From NCBI RefSeq assembly GCF_900055185.1, contig NZ_FIZX01000001.1, positions 1,426,001-1,490,000 on the forward strand: a stretch of 64,000 nucleotides of DNA, in the 5' to 3' direction. The notes under the pieces are model-generated. The model had not been told where the DNA came from. It made no database searches and saw nothing but the letters and a program-made list of their open reading frames with translations. Made by a program: the position numbers and the translations under genes. The stretch comes from Grimontia celer (GTDB taxonomy: Bacteria > Pseudomonadota > Gammaproteobacteria > Enterobacterales > Vibrionaceae). The number at the start of each line of letters is the position of its first letter. Positions within the stretch are counted from its first letter, which is position 1. This document shows positions 1 to 8,669 of this stretch, piece after piece.

Positions 1-1
1 C

Positions 2-226
2 GATATGGCAGGTTTTGACGCCTGTGCACAAGACTCCATGCAAGCATTTTTGCGCGCCGCGGCCACCGACAATCTGGTTGCCAGCCTGTCACACAACATG
101 GCGATTGGCCGTGCGTCCCAAATTGCGCTGTTTGATGTGATCAGCCGCTTCTTCAACGACGACAATGTCGACATTGACGAAACCATGCGACACATTCGCG
201 CAGCCGTTTTGGCTGATCGACTGTAA
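2..226 (+). CDS. C-terminal fragment of a probable ABC transporter solute-binding protein
   Basis: The reading frame is open from the window edge and ends at TAA 224-226, so only the last 74 residues are visible. The pattern (a hydrophobic IALFDVISRFF stretch followed by an acidic turn and a closing amphipathic helix ending IRAAVLADRL) resembles the C-terminal lobe helices of family 1 extracellular sugar-binding proteins. That assignment is by resemblance only. A stem-loop (259-280) follows, and the ugp operon starts 336 bases downstream with its own leader, so this gene probably ends a separate operon. Confidence 0.45.
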   Translation, partial: DMAGFDACAQDSMQAFLRAAATDNLVASLSHNMAIGRASQIALFDVISRFFNDDNVDIDETMRHIRAAVLADRL

Positions 227-258
227 CAACGCCTCCTTCATACTCCACTTTTCTATTC

Positions 259-280
259 GTGCCCCTTATCAAAGGGGCAC
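259..280 (+). terminator. Stem-loop after the partial first gene
   Basis: A 9-bp perfect stem (GTGCCCCTT 259-267 with AAGGGGCAC 272-280) with a 4-base loop lies 32 bases after the stop. The run of T after it is poor, so it may be a weak terminator or a processing signal. Confidence 0.45.
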
Positions 281-443
281 CATTCAAAAGCTGTTGATAT
301 AACTAACCTGCTCACACTACACACTTTCGACACCGAAACTTAATCTCTTTGTCAAATCAGACATCTACTCTTTGCGACGCGTTCTAAGTTGGCGGGAACT
401 CACACATTTTATTTGCGAGTAAAGACACGCAAACTAGGCGATG

Positions 444-472
444 CTATAACAAAACCGTAACATAACGCTCAT
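444..472 (+). promoter_or_regulatory. Possible PhoB-type direct repeats upstream of ugpB
   Basis: Three heptamers in exact 11-bp phase are seen: CTATAAC (444-450), CCGTAAC (455-461) and CGCTCAT (466-472), separated by AT-rich 4-base spacers. The Pho box is a CTGTCAT heptamer repeated every 11 bp, and ugp operons are classic PhoB targets. Each copy matches only 4-5 of 7 positions, so this is a spacing-based suggestion. The rest of the 336-base gap (227-562) shows only the stem-loop at 259-280 and the ribosome binding site (AAGGAG at about 550) of ugpB. Confidence 0.3.
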
Positions 473-562
473 ATGCTCTAACCTCCCGCTCGAACGAGCA
501 AACACACTTTCGAAATGGAAAGCCGATACGGCAATAGAAGTTCGTCAGACAAGGAGTAAACC

Positions 563-1867
563 ATGAAGCTAGGTCAATTAGCAGCACTAACCTCTGTATC
601 ACTGCTGCTGGCATCCCCATCTTACGCGGCAACAGAAATCGAGTGGTGGCACGCGATGGGTGGCAATCTCGGTGAGAAAGTGAACGAGATTGCAGATAAG
701 TTTAATGCAAGCCAAAGCGATTACGTTGTTAAGCCTGTTTACAAAGGCAATTACACGGAAACAATGACAGGTGCTGTTGCTGCATTCCGCGCAAAGCAGC
801 AACCGGAAATCGTGCAGGTTTTTGAAGTTGGTACTGCCACCATGATGGGCGCAAAAGGCGCTATCTATCCGGTTTACCAACTCATGGAAGACACCAAAAC
901 AGAATTCGACCCAGCAGCCTACCTGGCATCTGTTACCGGTTACTACACAGATAGTGACGGCAACATGCTGTCTATGCCATTTAACAGTTCCACTCCGGTG
1001 CTTTACTACAACAAAGACCTGTTTGCTAAAGCAGGTGTAGAGCCACCTAAAACGTGGGAAGAAATGGACGCCGTAGCGGACAAGCTTCTGGCTAACGGTG
1101 CAAAATGTGGTTTCACTACAGGCTGGCAGTCCTGGACACAAATCGAGAACTTCGGTGCGCGCCACAATGCACCTATCGCTACTGCTAATAATGGTTTCGA
1201 CAGCACTGATGCCAAGCTGCTGATCAACGATAAAATCTTCGTTGATCACATCGCTCAACTGGCAGAATGGCAAAAAGACGGCACCTTTAAATACGGCGGT
1301 CGCCGTTCAGACAGTGCGCCACTGTTCTATAGCGGTGAGTGTGCAATGTACATTAACTCTTCAGCGTCTTACGCGGGCATTAAAGGCAACGTGAAAGACT
1401 TTGAGTTTGGTGTGTCACCATTGCCTTACTACTCCTCGAAGATCAAAACTCCACAGAACTCTATCATCGGCGGTGCAACCCTGTGGGTTCTGCAAGGTCA
1501 TGACAAGAAAGACTACGACGGTGTCGCTAAGTTCTTCAAATTCATGTCCAGCGCAGAAAACCAAGCTGACTGGCACCAGTTCACTGGATACCTGCCAATT
1601 ACTCACGCAGCGTACGATCTGAGTAAGAAACAAGGTTTCTACAACGAAAACCCAGGGACTGACGTGGCGATTGTTCAGATGACTTCTGTTGAGCCAACGC
1701 CAGCTTCCAAAGGTATCCGTCTCGGCAACTTTGTTCAGATCCGTGACGTGATCAACGAAGAGCTGGAAAACGTTTGGTCTGGCGAATCCTCTGCACAAGA
1801 TGCAATGGATAAAGTCGTTAAGCGTGGTAACGCGCTGTTGGCGAAGTTCGCAAAAGCAAACAAGTAA
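563..1867 (+). CDS. ugpB: sn-glycerol-3-phosphate ABC transporter periplasmic binding protein UgpB
   Basis: Periplasmic receptor that captures glycerol-3-phosphate (and, in the family, glycerophosphodiesters) and delivers it to UgpAE. The 434 residues match the usual UgpB length. Residues 1-22 form a Sec signal peptide ending SYA before the mature start ATEIEWWHAMGG, a hallmark UgpB N-terminus. The interior shows family blocks such as MPFNSSTPVLYYNKD and the GECAMYINSSASYAGI region. An AAGGAG ribosome binding site sits 8 bases before the ATG. It is the first gene of ugpBAEC, in the usual order. Phosphate control is likely from family knowledge; the upstream 11-bp periodic heptamers are only weak support. 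Confidence 0.95.
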   Translation: MKLGQLAALTSVSLLLASPSYAATEIEWWHAMGGNLGEKVNEIADKFNASQSDYVVKPVYKGNYTETMTGAVAAFRAKQQPEIVQVFEVGTATMMGAKGAIYPVYQLMEDTKTEFDPAAYLASVTGYYTDSDGNMLSMPFNSSTPVLYYNKDLFAKAGVEPPKTWEEMDAVADKLLANGAKCGFTTGWQSWTQIENFGARHNAPIATANNGFDSTDAKLLINDKIFVDHIAQLAEWQKDGTFKYGGRRSDSAPLFYSGECAMYINSSASYAGIKGNVKDFEFGVSPLPYYSSKIKTPQNSIIGGATLWVLQGHDKKDYDGVAKFFKFMSSAENQADWHQFTGYLPITHAAYDLSKKQGFYNENPGTDVAIVQMTSVEPTPASKGIRLGNFVQIRDVINEELENVWSGESSAQDAMDKVVKRGNALLAKFAKANK

Positions 1868-1936
1868 TACGTTCATCGTAATAACGGGGGGAGACATCCC
1901 CCCGCTGATCCACATAATTACAATAAGCAGGTTGTT

Positions 1937-2818
1937 ATGGATAACAAACCCGTCTTTCACAACGTCTGGTTACCTGTTGCGCTGCTCGCCCCTCAATTGG
2001 TCATCACTTTTATCTTTTTCCTGTGGCCAGCGGGACAAGCAGTTTGGCAGTCAACGTTATTGGAAGATCCCTTTGGGTTAAGTACAGAATTCGTGGGCCT
2101 AGATAACTTCTTAGAGCTCCTTGAAGACAGTGCTTACTTCTCGTCATTTGGCACCACCCTATTCTTCAGCTTTGCCGTTGCAGCACTAGCGCTCGTCGTT
2201 TCCTTGCTGCTGGCGGTCATGGCCGACCACATTATCAAAGGCGCCACTGCCTATAAGACCTTGCTCATCTGGCCATATGCGGTTGCTCCCGCTGTTGCCG
2301 GTGTGCTTTGGTTGTTTATGTTCAACCCAACAGTGGGTGTATTGGCACACGCAATGGCTGCGGTTGGCATTGATTGGAACCCCTTTATCAACGGAGGGGA
2401 TGGCATGTTTATGGTGATTGTTGCGGCAACCTGGAAGCAGATAAGTTACAACTTCCTGTTCTTCCTCGCTGGTCTTCAATCCATTCCACGTTCTTTGATT
2501 GAAGCGGCAGCCATTGATGGCGCAGGTCCAGCGAAACGATTCTTTACCATTGTGTTCCCACTGCTTTCCCCAACGTCATTCTTCCTTCTTGTCGTGAACT
2601 TGGTTTATGCCTTCTTTGACACCTTCGGCGTTATCCATGCGATGACACAGGGTGGCCCAGGCGACTCGACCACAACGCTGGTTTACAAGGTTTACGCCGA
2701 TGGCTTTGTGGGGCTGAACTTAGGTTCATCTTCCGCGCAGTCTGTCCTGCTGATGATTCTGGTTGGTGTACTAACCGTCATTCAGTTCAAATACGTTGAG
2801 AAGAAGGTGGCTTACTGA
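1937..2818 (+). CDS. ugpA: Glycerol-3-phosphate ABC transporter permease UgpA
   Basis: One of two inner-membrane permease subunits of the Ugp importer (293 residues, about six transmembrane segments). The binding-protein-dependent transport signature is visible at about residues 190-215 ([20 protein letters not shown]), which docks on the ATPase. It starts 69 bases after ugpB, and its TGA overlaps the ATG of ugpE (TGATG at 2816-2820), so translation is coupled. The neighbours on both sides fix the name. Confidence 0.94.
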   Translation: MDNKPVFHNVWLPVALLAPQLVITFIFFLWPAGQAVWQSTLLEDPFGLSTEFVGLDNFLELLEDSAYFSSFGTTLFFSFAVAALALVVSLLLAVMADHIIKGATAYKTLLIWPYAVAPAVAGVLWLFMFNPTVGVLAHAMAAVGIDWNPFINGGDGMFMVIVAATWKQISYNFLFFLAGLQSIPRSLIEAAAIDGAGPAKRFFTIVFPLLSPTSFFLLVVNLVYAFFDTFGVIHAMTQGGPGDSTTTLVYKVYADGFVGLNLGSSSAQSVLLMILVGVLTVIQFKYVEKKVAY

Positions 2819-3666
2819 TGGTAGAAAGAAGACCGTTACTGACATTTTTCAGCCACTTCATTCTCATTCTAGGTGTGTTGGCTGTCGCCTTGCCTGTTTG
2901 GCTCGCCTTGACGGCAGCCACACATGACAGTAAAGAGTTTGTGAGTGGCATGACACCGCTTTGGTTCGGCGATCGTGGCTTCGAGGTTTTCCATGAAATC
3001 CTCACAGAAGGTACCTCACGTGAGCTGAATATCAGCGTGGCAGGTATGCTATGGAACTCCACTCTGATGGCGCTTGGTATTGCCTTCGGCAAGCTATCAA
3101 TCTCCATTTTGTCTGCCTATGCCGTGGTGTATTTCCGTTTCCCTGGCCGTATGCTGGCTTTCTGGGTGATTTTCATGACTCTGATGTTACCTGTAGAAGT
3201 TCGTATTATGCCGACTTTTCAAGTCATCGCTGATCTCAGCATGCTGAACACCATGTCAGGTCTGACTATCCCGTTGATCGCCAGTGCTACCGCCACCTTC
3301 CTGTTCCGCCAGTTCTTCATGACGGTACCGGGTGAGCTTTTAGAAGCGGCCCGAATCGATGGCGCAGGCCCGATCAAATTCTTCTTTGATATTCTCCTGC
3401 CGCTTTCGAGAACCAATATCGCAGCACTGTTTGTGATTACGTTCATCTACGGCTGGAACCAATATCTATGGCCTCTGCTGATCACCACCGAAGATAACTA
3501 CTACACCATCGTGATGAGTATCCAACGCATGTTGGCTGTTGGCGATGGCGAAGTGGAATGGAACAAGGTGATGGCGACGACACTGCTTGCCATGATCCCA
3601 CCTGTACTCGTGGTGCTTGGCATGCAAAGGCTGTTCGTGAAAGGCCTGGTAGAAACTGAAAAATAA
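2818..3666 (+). CDS. ugpE: Glycerol-3-phosphate ABC transporter permease UgpE
   Basis: Second permease subunit of the Ugp importer, 282 residues. It begins with a hydrophobic first helix after a short basic N-terminus and carries the EAA loop (EAARIDGAGPIKFFFDILLP) at about residues 177-196. The start overlaps the ugpA stop by one base, and ugpC follows after 33 bases. The C-terminus GMQRLFVKGLVETEK is typical of UgpE/MalG-type permeases, ending on the cytoplasmic side. Confidence 0.94.
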   Translation: MVERRPLLTFFSHFILILGVLAVALPVWLALTAATHDSKEFVSGMTPLWFGDRGFEVFHEILTEGTSRELNISVAGMLWNSTLMALGIAFGKLSISILSAYAVVYFRFPGRMLAFWVIFMTLMLPVEVRIMPTFQVIADLSMLNTMSGLTIPLIASATATFLFRQFFMTVPGELLEAARIDGAGPIKFFFDILLPLSRTNIAALFVITFIYGWNQYLWPLLITTEDNYYTIVMSIQRMLAVGDGEVEWNKVMATTLLAMIPPVLVVLGMQRLFVKGLVETEK

Positions 3667-3699
3667 TAAAGAATTAAGCTTCACACAGAGGATGCGTGA

Positions 3700-4767
3700 A
3701 TGGCGACAATGACACTCGACCAAATCAAAAAAGTTTATCCCAACGGCTTCAAAGCAATCCACGGGGTAGATTTGAATATCGCTGATGGCGAAATGATAGT
3801 GCTGGTTGGCCCAAGTGGCTGCGGCAAGTCTACCCTGCTTCGCATGATTGCTGGGCTGGAAACGATATCAGATGGCACACTGTCTATCGGCGGTGATCGC
3901 GTAAACGAAAAAGAACCCGGCGAGCGCGACATCGCCATGGTGTTCCAGAACTACGCACTATATCCGCACATGACAGTGTTCAATAACATGGCGTATGGCC
4001 TGAGAAACCGTGGCGTTCCAAAAGATCAGATAGAAACATCGGTCAACGAAGTGGCAAAGATGCTGGAGCTTGACCATCTCCTGACCCGCAGACCGTCTCA
4101 GCTTTCCGGTGGTCAGCGTCAACGTGTGGCGATGGGGCGTGCCATTGTGCGTCGTCCAAAAGCGTTTTTGTTTGATGAACCACTTTCTAACCTCGACGCC
4201 AAACTTCGCGTTCAAATGCGTTTGGAAATCAAAAAGCTACAGCGTTCACTGAATACGACTTCTATCTACGTGACTCACGATCAGGTCGAGGCGATGACGC
4301 TGGCAGATCGTTTGGTTGTGTTAAGTGCCGGAGATGTTGAGCAGGTGGGTACACCACTGGAAGTCTATGACACCCCTGCTTCACTGTTTGTAGCGACGTT
4401 TATCGGCAGCCCGTCTATGAACATTCTTGAAGGCTCTGCGAGTGGCGGAAAGTTGGCCCTAGCCAATGGTGAATTGATTTCGGATACCAATCTTGAAGAC
4501 CGAGATTTATACATTGGCTTGCGACCAGAGCACCTGCAGATTACCGAGAACCCCGAGGAAAAGCAGCTCACCATGAAGGTGACGTTAACCGAATCGTTAG
4601 GCGCGGATCTGTTGGTTTACGGAACGCTTGCCGATTCCGACCAGCAAATGACACTCCGTGTTGAGGGGCATGTCGTGGTTGAAGACGGCGCCTCATTGCC
4701 ACTCACTATCGACACGAAAAACATTCACCTATTCGATAGAGAAACTGAAAAACGTATCGAAAGCTAA
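3700..4767 (+). CDS. ugpC: Glycerol-3-phosphate ABC transporter ATPase UgpC
   Basis: Cytoplasmic ATPase that powers UgpAE. The nucleotide-binding domain shows Walker [10 protein letters not shown] (residues 37-45), the Q-loop [10 protein letters not shown], the signature [14 protein letters not shown] (from residue 135) and Walker B FLFDEP (156-161). The C-terminal third has the TOBE-type regulatory fold of the MalK/UgpC group (block [11 protein letters not shown]). At 355 residues it has standard UgpC length. It is the last gene of the operon and is followed by an inverted repeat at 4777-4824. Confidence 0.94.
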   Translation: MATMTLDQIKKVYPNGFKAIHGVDLNIADGEMIVLVGPSGCGKSTLLRMIAGLETISDGTLSIGGDRVNEKEPGERDIAMVFQNYALYPHMTVFNNMAYGLRNRGVPKDQIETSVNEVAKMLELDHLLTRRPSQLSGGQRQRVAMGRAIVRRPKAFLFDEPLSNLDAKLRVQMRLEIKKLQRSLNTTSIYVTHDQVEAMTLADRLVVLSAGDVEQVGTPLEVYDTPASLFVATFIGSPSMNILEGSASGGKLALANGELISDTNLEDRDLYIGLRPEHLQITENPEEKQLTMKVTLTESLGADLLVYGTLADSDQQMTLRVEGHVVVEDGASLPLTIDTKNIHLFDRETEKRIES

Positions 4768-4776
4768 CCCACCTCT

Positions 4777-4824
4777 TTGTCACAATCTGAGCAATTGAGA
4801 AATCTCTCGCTTGGATTGTGACAA
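4777..4824 (+). terminator. Inverted repeat after ugpC
   Basis: TTGTCACAATC (4777-4787) and GATTGTGACAA (4814-4824) form an 11-bp perfect stem around a 26-base loop, directly after the ugpC stop. No clear T-run follows, so termination is likely but not certain; the long loop could also mean an operator-like element. Confidence 0.45.
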
Positions 4825-4964
4825 TCCACTAATTCCAGAGAAAATTTTCGTTTTTATTCTTCGGTCGCTAACATTACCATTACACCTATAAAAACAATCC
4901 GACGTTGATATTGGGTCGAGAACCCTGTGACTCGGAAACAACCTTCGACCAAAAGGATTTAATA

Positions 4965-5498
4965 ATGCGTCGTTCAGCCCTGATCCTCATCGCCACTTTG
5001 GTGCCTGGTATTTCGTTTGCGAAAGACATCGAAGAACTGGACAAGCTTTGCGTTAGTCAGAAATATCACAACTATGTGGATGCTTCGATCACCTGGTATG
5101 AAAACCTGGTAGACCTCACCATCAAGAAAGATCCTAAGCTGGAAGGTGTTGCTGGTTGGTTCCTGGAAGGCCGCCGTAACCACTTCATGTTGAATGAAGA
5201 AGCATTTGATTATTATCTGGAAAATGACCCAGCCAAACTAAACTTCGACGCGCCTGTTGAATCTTGGTTGAGCCTTTCCCAAGAAGACGTGAAATCACTG
5301 AGCACATCGCAAGGTGAACTCGCGGATGCGGCAAAGAAAGTCTTCGAGTTCCGTCAGGGTAAAGCGCACGAAGGTAACTACGACCTTCGCTCGGCTTTGG
5401 CTTCCCTGCTCAGCCACCCTAAAGAAATCGACGTCCCGCTAACTCAGTACAACGATGCGATGATGAAGCTGGCTGATACCAGTTGCGACAAGCAATAA
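4965..5498 (+). CDS. Small secreted or periplasmic protein of unknown function
   Basis: The encoded 177-residue protein begins with a clear Sec signal peptide (basic MRR, hydrophobic core, cleavage after ISFA at residue 19). The mature part is mostly helical, rich in acidic and Leu/Ala residues, with two cysteines near its ends (in DKLC and DTSCDKQ) that could form a disulfide. An upstream in-frame TTG at 4905 exists, but the ATG at 4965 has AAAAGGA at the right spacing and begins the signal peptide, so it was chosen. I do not recognise the family. It is a single-gene unit with a strong terminator behind it. Confidence 0.7.
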   Translation: MRRSALILIATLVPGISFAKDIEELDKLCVSQKYHNYVDASITWYENLVDLTIKKDPKLEGVAGWFLEGRRNHFMLNEEAFDYYLENDPAKLNFDAPVESWLSLSQEDVKSLSTSQGELADAAKKVFEFRQGKAHEGNYDLRSALASLLSHPKEIDVPLTQYNDAMMKLADTSCDKQ

Positions 5499-5518
5499 CA
5501 GCCACGCCGCAAGCTTTA

Positions 5519-5545
5519 CAAAGGCCACCTAAATGGTGGCCTTTG
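5519..5545 (+). terminator. Rho-independent terminator
   Basis: Eleven-bp perfect stem CAAAGGCCACC / GGTGGCCTTTG with a 5-base loop, 21 bases after the stop of the secreted-protein gene. The downstream T-run is short. Confidence 0.75.
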
Positions 5546-5661
5546 TCTCAATCCCCAAGATTTCTGCCCTTTGATATCGGCCAAGCCCACGTCTTTCCTG
5601 TGTTGTAACTTCGGCGAACATCGTGTAGAAAAGCCCATTATTAGAAAATAAAGAACCTCGG

Positions 5662-7305
5662 ATGGTTAAAGAAAACAAGACAGCGGAAGCGTCACTCGAG
5701 AGCCTCCATCGTATTTTTACCGTGCCCGAAGCGCCCGATTCCACTCTGGGTAAGATCGAGCAGGAAATTTCCCAAAACCTGAATCGTTTTTTGCAGAATC
5801 ATATTGCTGCAACTGATTCATCTCTCACTGATATTGAAAAAGATTTCAGCAATCCGTTGATCCCAGAGCAACCTACGTTCGTTTCCGAGCATACCGAGTT
5901 TCTTCTGGATAAGCTGGTTGCCCAATCCGTTCACACGTCATCACCTCGTTTTATTGGCCACATGACCTCAGCGCTTCCCTATTTCCTGATGCCGCTGTCA
6001 AAAATCATGATTGGTTTGAACCAGAACACGGTCAAAATCGAAACGTCAAAAGCATTCACACCACTTGAACGTCAGGTGTTGGGCATGCTCCACAACCTGA
6101 TTTATGACCGTGACGAGCGCTTTTATGAAAGCTGGATGCACAGCGCTGAACATTCCTTAGGGGCGTTTTGCTCTGGTGGTACCATTGCCAATATCACGGC
6201 TTTGTGGGTTGCCCGTAATGCTGCACTGAAAGCGGATGGTGATTTCAAAGGCGTCGCTGAGGAAGGTCTGTTCCGCGCCATGCGCCATTACGGGTACGAC
6301 GATATCGCCATTTTGGTCTCAGAACGTGGCCACTACTCACTGAAGAAATCCGCAGACGTGCTTGGCATTGGCCGACAGTCTTTGATTGCCATTCCGACCG
6401 ACGAAAACAACCGTATCCGCATTGATAAGCTCGAAGAGAAAATCTCTGATCTGAAAGCGAACAACATCAAAGTATTCGCACTGGTAGGTGTAGCCGGCAC
6501 GACTGAAACTGGCAATATCGACCCGCTTGATGCCATGGCAGAAATTGCTGAGCGCGAAGACATTCATTTTCATGTGGATGCCGCTTGGGGCGGTGCGAGT
6601 TTGATGTCGAACACCCAGCGTCAAAAACTCAAAGGCATTGAACGAGCAGACTCGGTGACAATTGATGCCCATAAGCAGCTATACGTGCCAATGGGTGCAG
6701 GTATGGTGATATTCAAAGACCCTTCCATGGTGTCTGCCATTGAGCATCACGCCAACTACATACTGCGCAAAGGCTCTAAAGACCTCGGCAGCCACACACT
6801 CGAAGGGTCCCGCAGTGGCATGGCGATGTTGCTTTACGCCAGCCTGAATATCATTGGACGCGAAGGCTATGAACTGCTGATTGATCAAAGCGTCGACAAG
6901 GCCGAATACTTCGCGTCATTAATTGCTGAGCAGCCAGACTTCGAAATTGTCAGCAAGCCTGAGCTTTGCCTACTTACCTATCGCTTTGTGCCTGAATCGG
7001 TCAAGAAAGCGTTCGAGATCGCCAATGATGCGCAACGTGAAGTGCTCCACCAGCACTTGAATGACCTGACTGTTTTCATTCAAAAGCACCAACGCGAAGC
7101 CGGAAACACTTTCGTCTCCCGAACCACGTTAACGCCTGTTCACTTAGATAGCCGCGAAACAATTGTCTTCCGTGTCGTGCTGGCAAATCCACTCACTACC
7201 AAAGATATCCTAAAGGAAGTCTTGGAAGAGCAAAGAACACTGGCGCTAAAAAGCACCATTGCTTACCCCAAACTTTTGGAATTTGCAGACCAAGTTATCA
7301 AGTGA
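5662..7305 (+). CDS. panP: Pyridoxal-dependent aspartate 1-decarboxylase PanP
   Basis: Group II PLP-dependent decarboxylase of 547 residues that converts L-aspartate to beta-alanine for pantothenate and CoA synthesis, replacing the pyruvoyl enzyme PanD in Vibrionaceae and relatives. The PLP lysine is K338 in TIDAHKQLY, preceded by the conserved HVDAAWGG block (D306) and SGGTIANITALW around 171-182. Length and the whole sequence fit PanP rather than the shorter glutamate decarboxylase GadB. The gene stands alone: a terminator precedes it and another follows at 7318-7341. Substrate specificity rests on family resemblance, not on a diagnostic residue. Confidence 0.88.
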   Translation: MVKENKTAEASLESLHRIFTVPEAPDSTLGKIEQEISQNLNRFLQNHIAATDSSLTDIEKDFSNPLIPEQPTFVSEHTEFLLDKLVAQSVHTSSPRFIGHMTSALPYFLMPLSKIMIGLNQNTVKIETSKAFTPLERQVLGMLHNLIYDRDERFYESWMHSAEHSLGAFCSGGTIANITALWVARNAALKADGDFKGVAEEGLFRAMRHYGYDDIAILVSERGHYSLKKSADVLGIGRQSLIAIPTDENNRIRIDKLEEKISDLKANNIKVFALVGVAGTTETGNIDPLDAMAEIAEREDIHFHVDAAWGGASLMSNTQRQKLKGIERADSVTIDAHKQLYVPMGAGMVIFKDPSMVSAIEHHANYILRKGSKDLGSHTLEGSRSGMAMLLYASLNIIGREGYELLIDQSVDKAEYFASLIAEQPDFEIVSKPELCLLTYRFVPESVKKAFEIANDAQREVLHQHLNDLTVFIQKHQREAGNTFVSRTTLTPVHLDSRETIVFRVVLANPLTTKDILKEVLEEQRTLALKSTIAYPKLLEFADQVIK

Positions 7306-7317
7306 TATCTCAGAGAA

Positions 7318-7341
7318 AAAAGCCACCAAAGCGGCTTTTTT
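7318..7341 (+). terminator. Rho-independent terminator after panP
   Basis: A stem of AAAAAAGCC paired with GGCTTTTTT lies about 12 bases after the panP stop and ends in a six-T run. Confidence 0.75.
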
Positions 7342-7431
7342 CATTTTCAGCTTCTCACGACTCATTGCTGCAACATGCTGATTTCAAATCGCTTGGCTAA
7401 GCTGAATTTAGGATGTGAAAAGGATTTGGTA

Positions 7432-8409
7432 ATGGGAACATTAGGGTTTGAGCTGAAATCGCTGGAAGTGTTTGTGGCAACCGCCAAAACCGGCAACATG
7501 ACCGCTGCCTCGCAACATTTGGATATCTCCCAATCTTCGGTTTCACAAATCCTCGCCAATCTGGAAAGTAACCTTGGCGTAAAACTACTAGATCGTAGTG
7601 TGCGTCCCGTCGAGCTTACCGTGGCTGGACGCTATTTCTATGACCAATCCGTTCACCTGCTCGAACAGGCTTACAAAACTCAGCATGTCATCACCAAAGG
7701 GAGTTTCAATAGTTTGCACCTGGTGCGAATTGCCATGGTAGATTCGCTAGCCGCGACGGTCGGGCAGCCCCTGATTGAAGTCATTAAAGCGCACACGGAA
7801 AACTGGAGCATGATGACGGGCTACTCCCACCTTCATCAGCAGGGTCTTCTCAGTCGTAGCATTGATATTATTATTTCTGATGATGTACTCGAAAAGCAGG
7901 ATGACCTTAGACGTCTGCAAATCCTCAAAGAGCCGTTTGTCCTGGTTGTACCAAAACAGTTCCAGCAAAAGTACCCTGATACCTGCCACTCACTTGTCGC
8001 ATTGAGTAAACATCTGGACATGATTCGCTACAGCGAACAAAGCCTTATCAGCCAATCCATCGAAACCTATCTGCATCATCAAGGTCTCGATGTGCCCGAC
8101 CGTATGCAACTGGATAACACATTCGCCGTACTTTCCGCAGTAGCTCAAGGACTTGGCTGGACATTAACCACCCCATTATGCCTTCTTCAGGGGGAAGTTT
8201 TTCGCAATCAAATCAGTGTTATTCCGCTACCAGAAAAGGATTCGTTTTTCAGGTACTTAACTTTGATTGCCCGCCGTAACGAACTGGGTGATTTACCGGA
8301 AAAACTGGCAGAAGGTAGCTGTAAAATTCTTCGCCAACATTTCCTCGCTAAAATTCGTCAACATTACCCCTGGTTGGACGGAAAAATTCGCATCGGGAAA
8401 TACACCTGA
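7432..8409 (+). CDS. LysR-family transcriptional regulator
   Basis: A 325-residue LysR-type regulator. The N-terminal winged helix-turn-helix covers about residues 5-65 (FELKSLEVFVATAKTGNMTAASQHLDIS), followed by the linker helix and an effector-binding domain. An earlier in-frame ATG at 7375 would add 19 residues unlike the family; the ATG at 7432 has AAGGA 10 bases upstream and gives the usual N-terminus. It lies between panP (terminator between them) and the gamma-glutamylation/TRAP operon, both on the same strand. It is a plausible but unproven regulator of that operon. Confidence 0.85.
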   Translation: MGTLGFELKSLEVFVATAKTGNMTAASQHLDISQSSVSQILANLESNLGVKLLDRSVRPVELTVAGRYFYDQSVHLLEQAYKTQHVITKGSFNSLHLVRIAMVDSLAATVGQPLIEVIKAHTENWSMMTGYSHLHQQGLLSRSIDIIISDDVLEKQDDLRRLQILKEPFVLVVPKQFQQKYPDTCHSLVALSKHLDMIRYSEQSLISQSIETYLHHQGLDVPDRMQLDNTFAVLSAVAQGLGWTLTTPLCLLQGEVFRNQISVIPLPEKDSFFRYLTLIARRNELGDLPEKLAEGSCKILRQHFLAKIRQHYPWLDGKIRIGKYT

Positions 8410-8427
8410 CAGGCCGTTCAAAATCAC

Positions 8428-8448
8428 ACTATTAGGATTCCTAATAGT
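8428..8448. promoter_or_regulatory. Perfect 10-1-10 palindrome upstream of the glutamylation operon
   Basis: ACTATTAGGA (8428-8437), one central T, and TCCTAATAGT (8439-8448) form a perfect dyad. It starts 18 bases after the LysR stop and has no T-run after it, so it looks more like an operator than a terminator. It lies 222 bases before the first gene of the operon. A second small dyad, CTATC-GTT-GATAG, lies at 8569-8581. Confidence 0.4.
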
Positions 8449-8669
8449 CTTGTCCCACACCGTGTGATTGTGGTGGTAAAAGTTTTTCTCTGTCTCCTAC
8501 CTTAAATTTACAGTCTGTTACTAACCGTAAGTGACTGATAGATCACCTACTGCTTATCCGTGCTTCAACTATCGTTGATAGAGGTTCATGGGTTTCTGAA
8601 ACATCACCAGAAGCAAGTGAAGCATGCAGTTTTTCTTTCGGTCCAGTAACGAAATTAACAGGAGCGGGT

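Noticed and set aside
599-1273. Minus-strand frame of 224 codons inside ugpB
   Set aside because: Fully antisense to a well-supported gene; open by codon bias of the sense strand.
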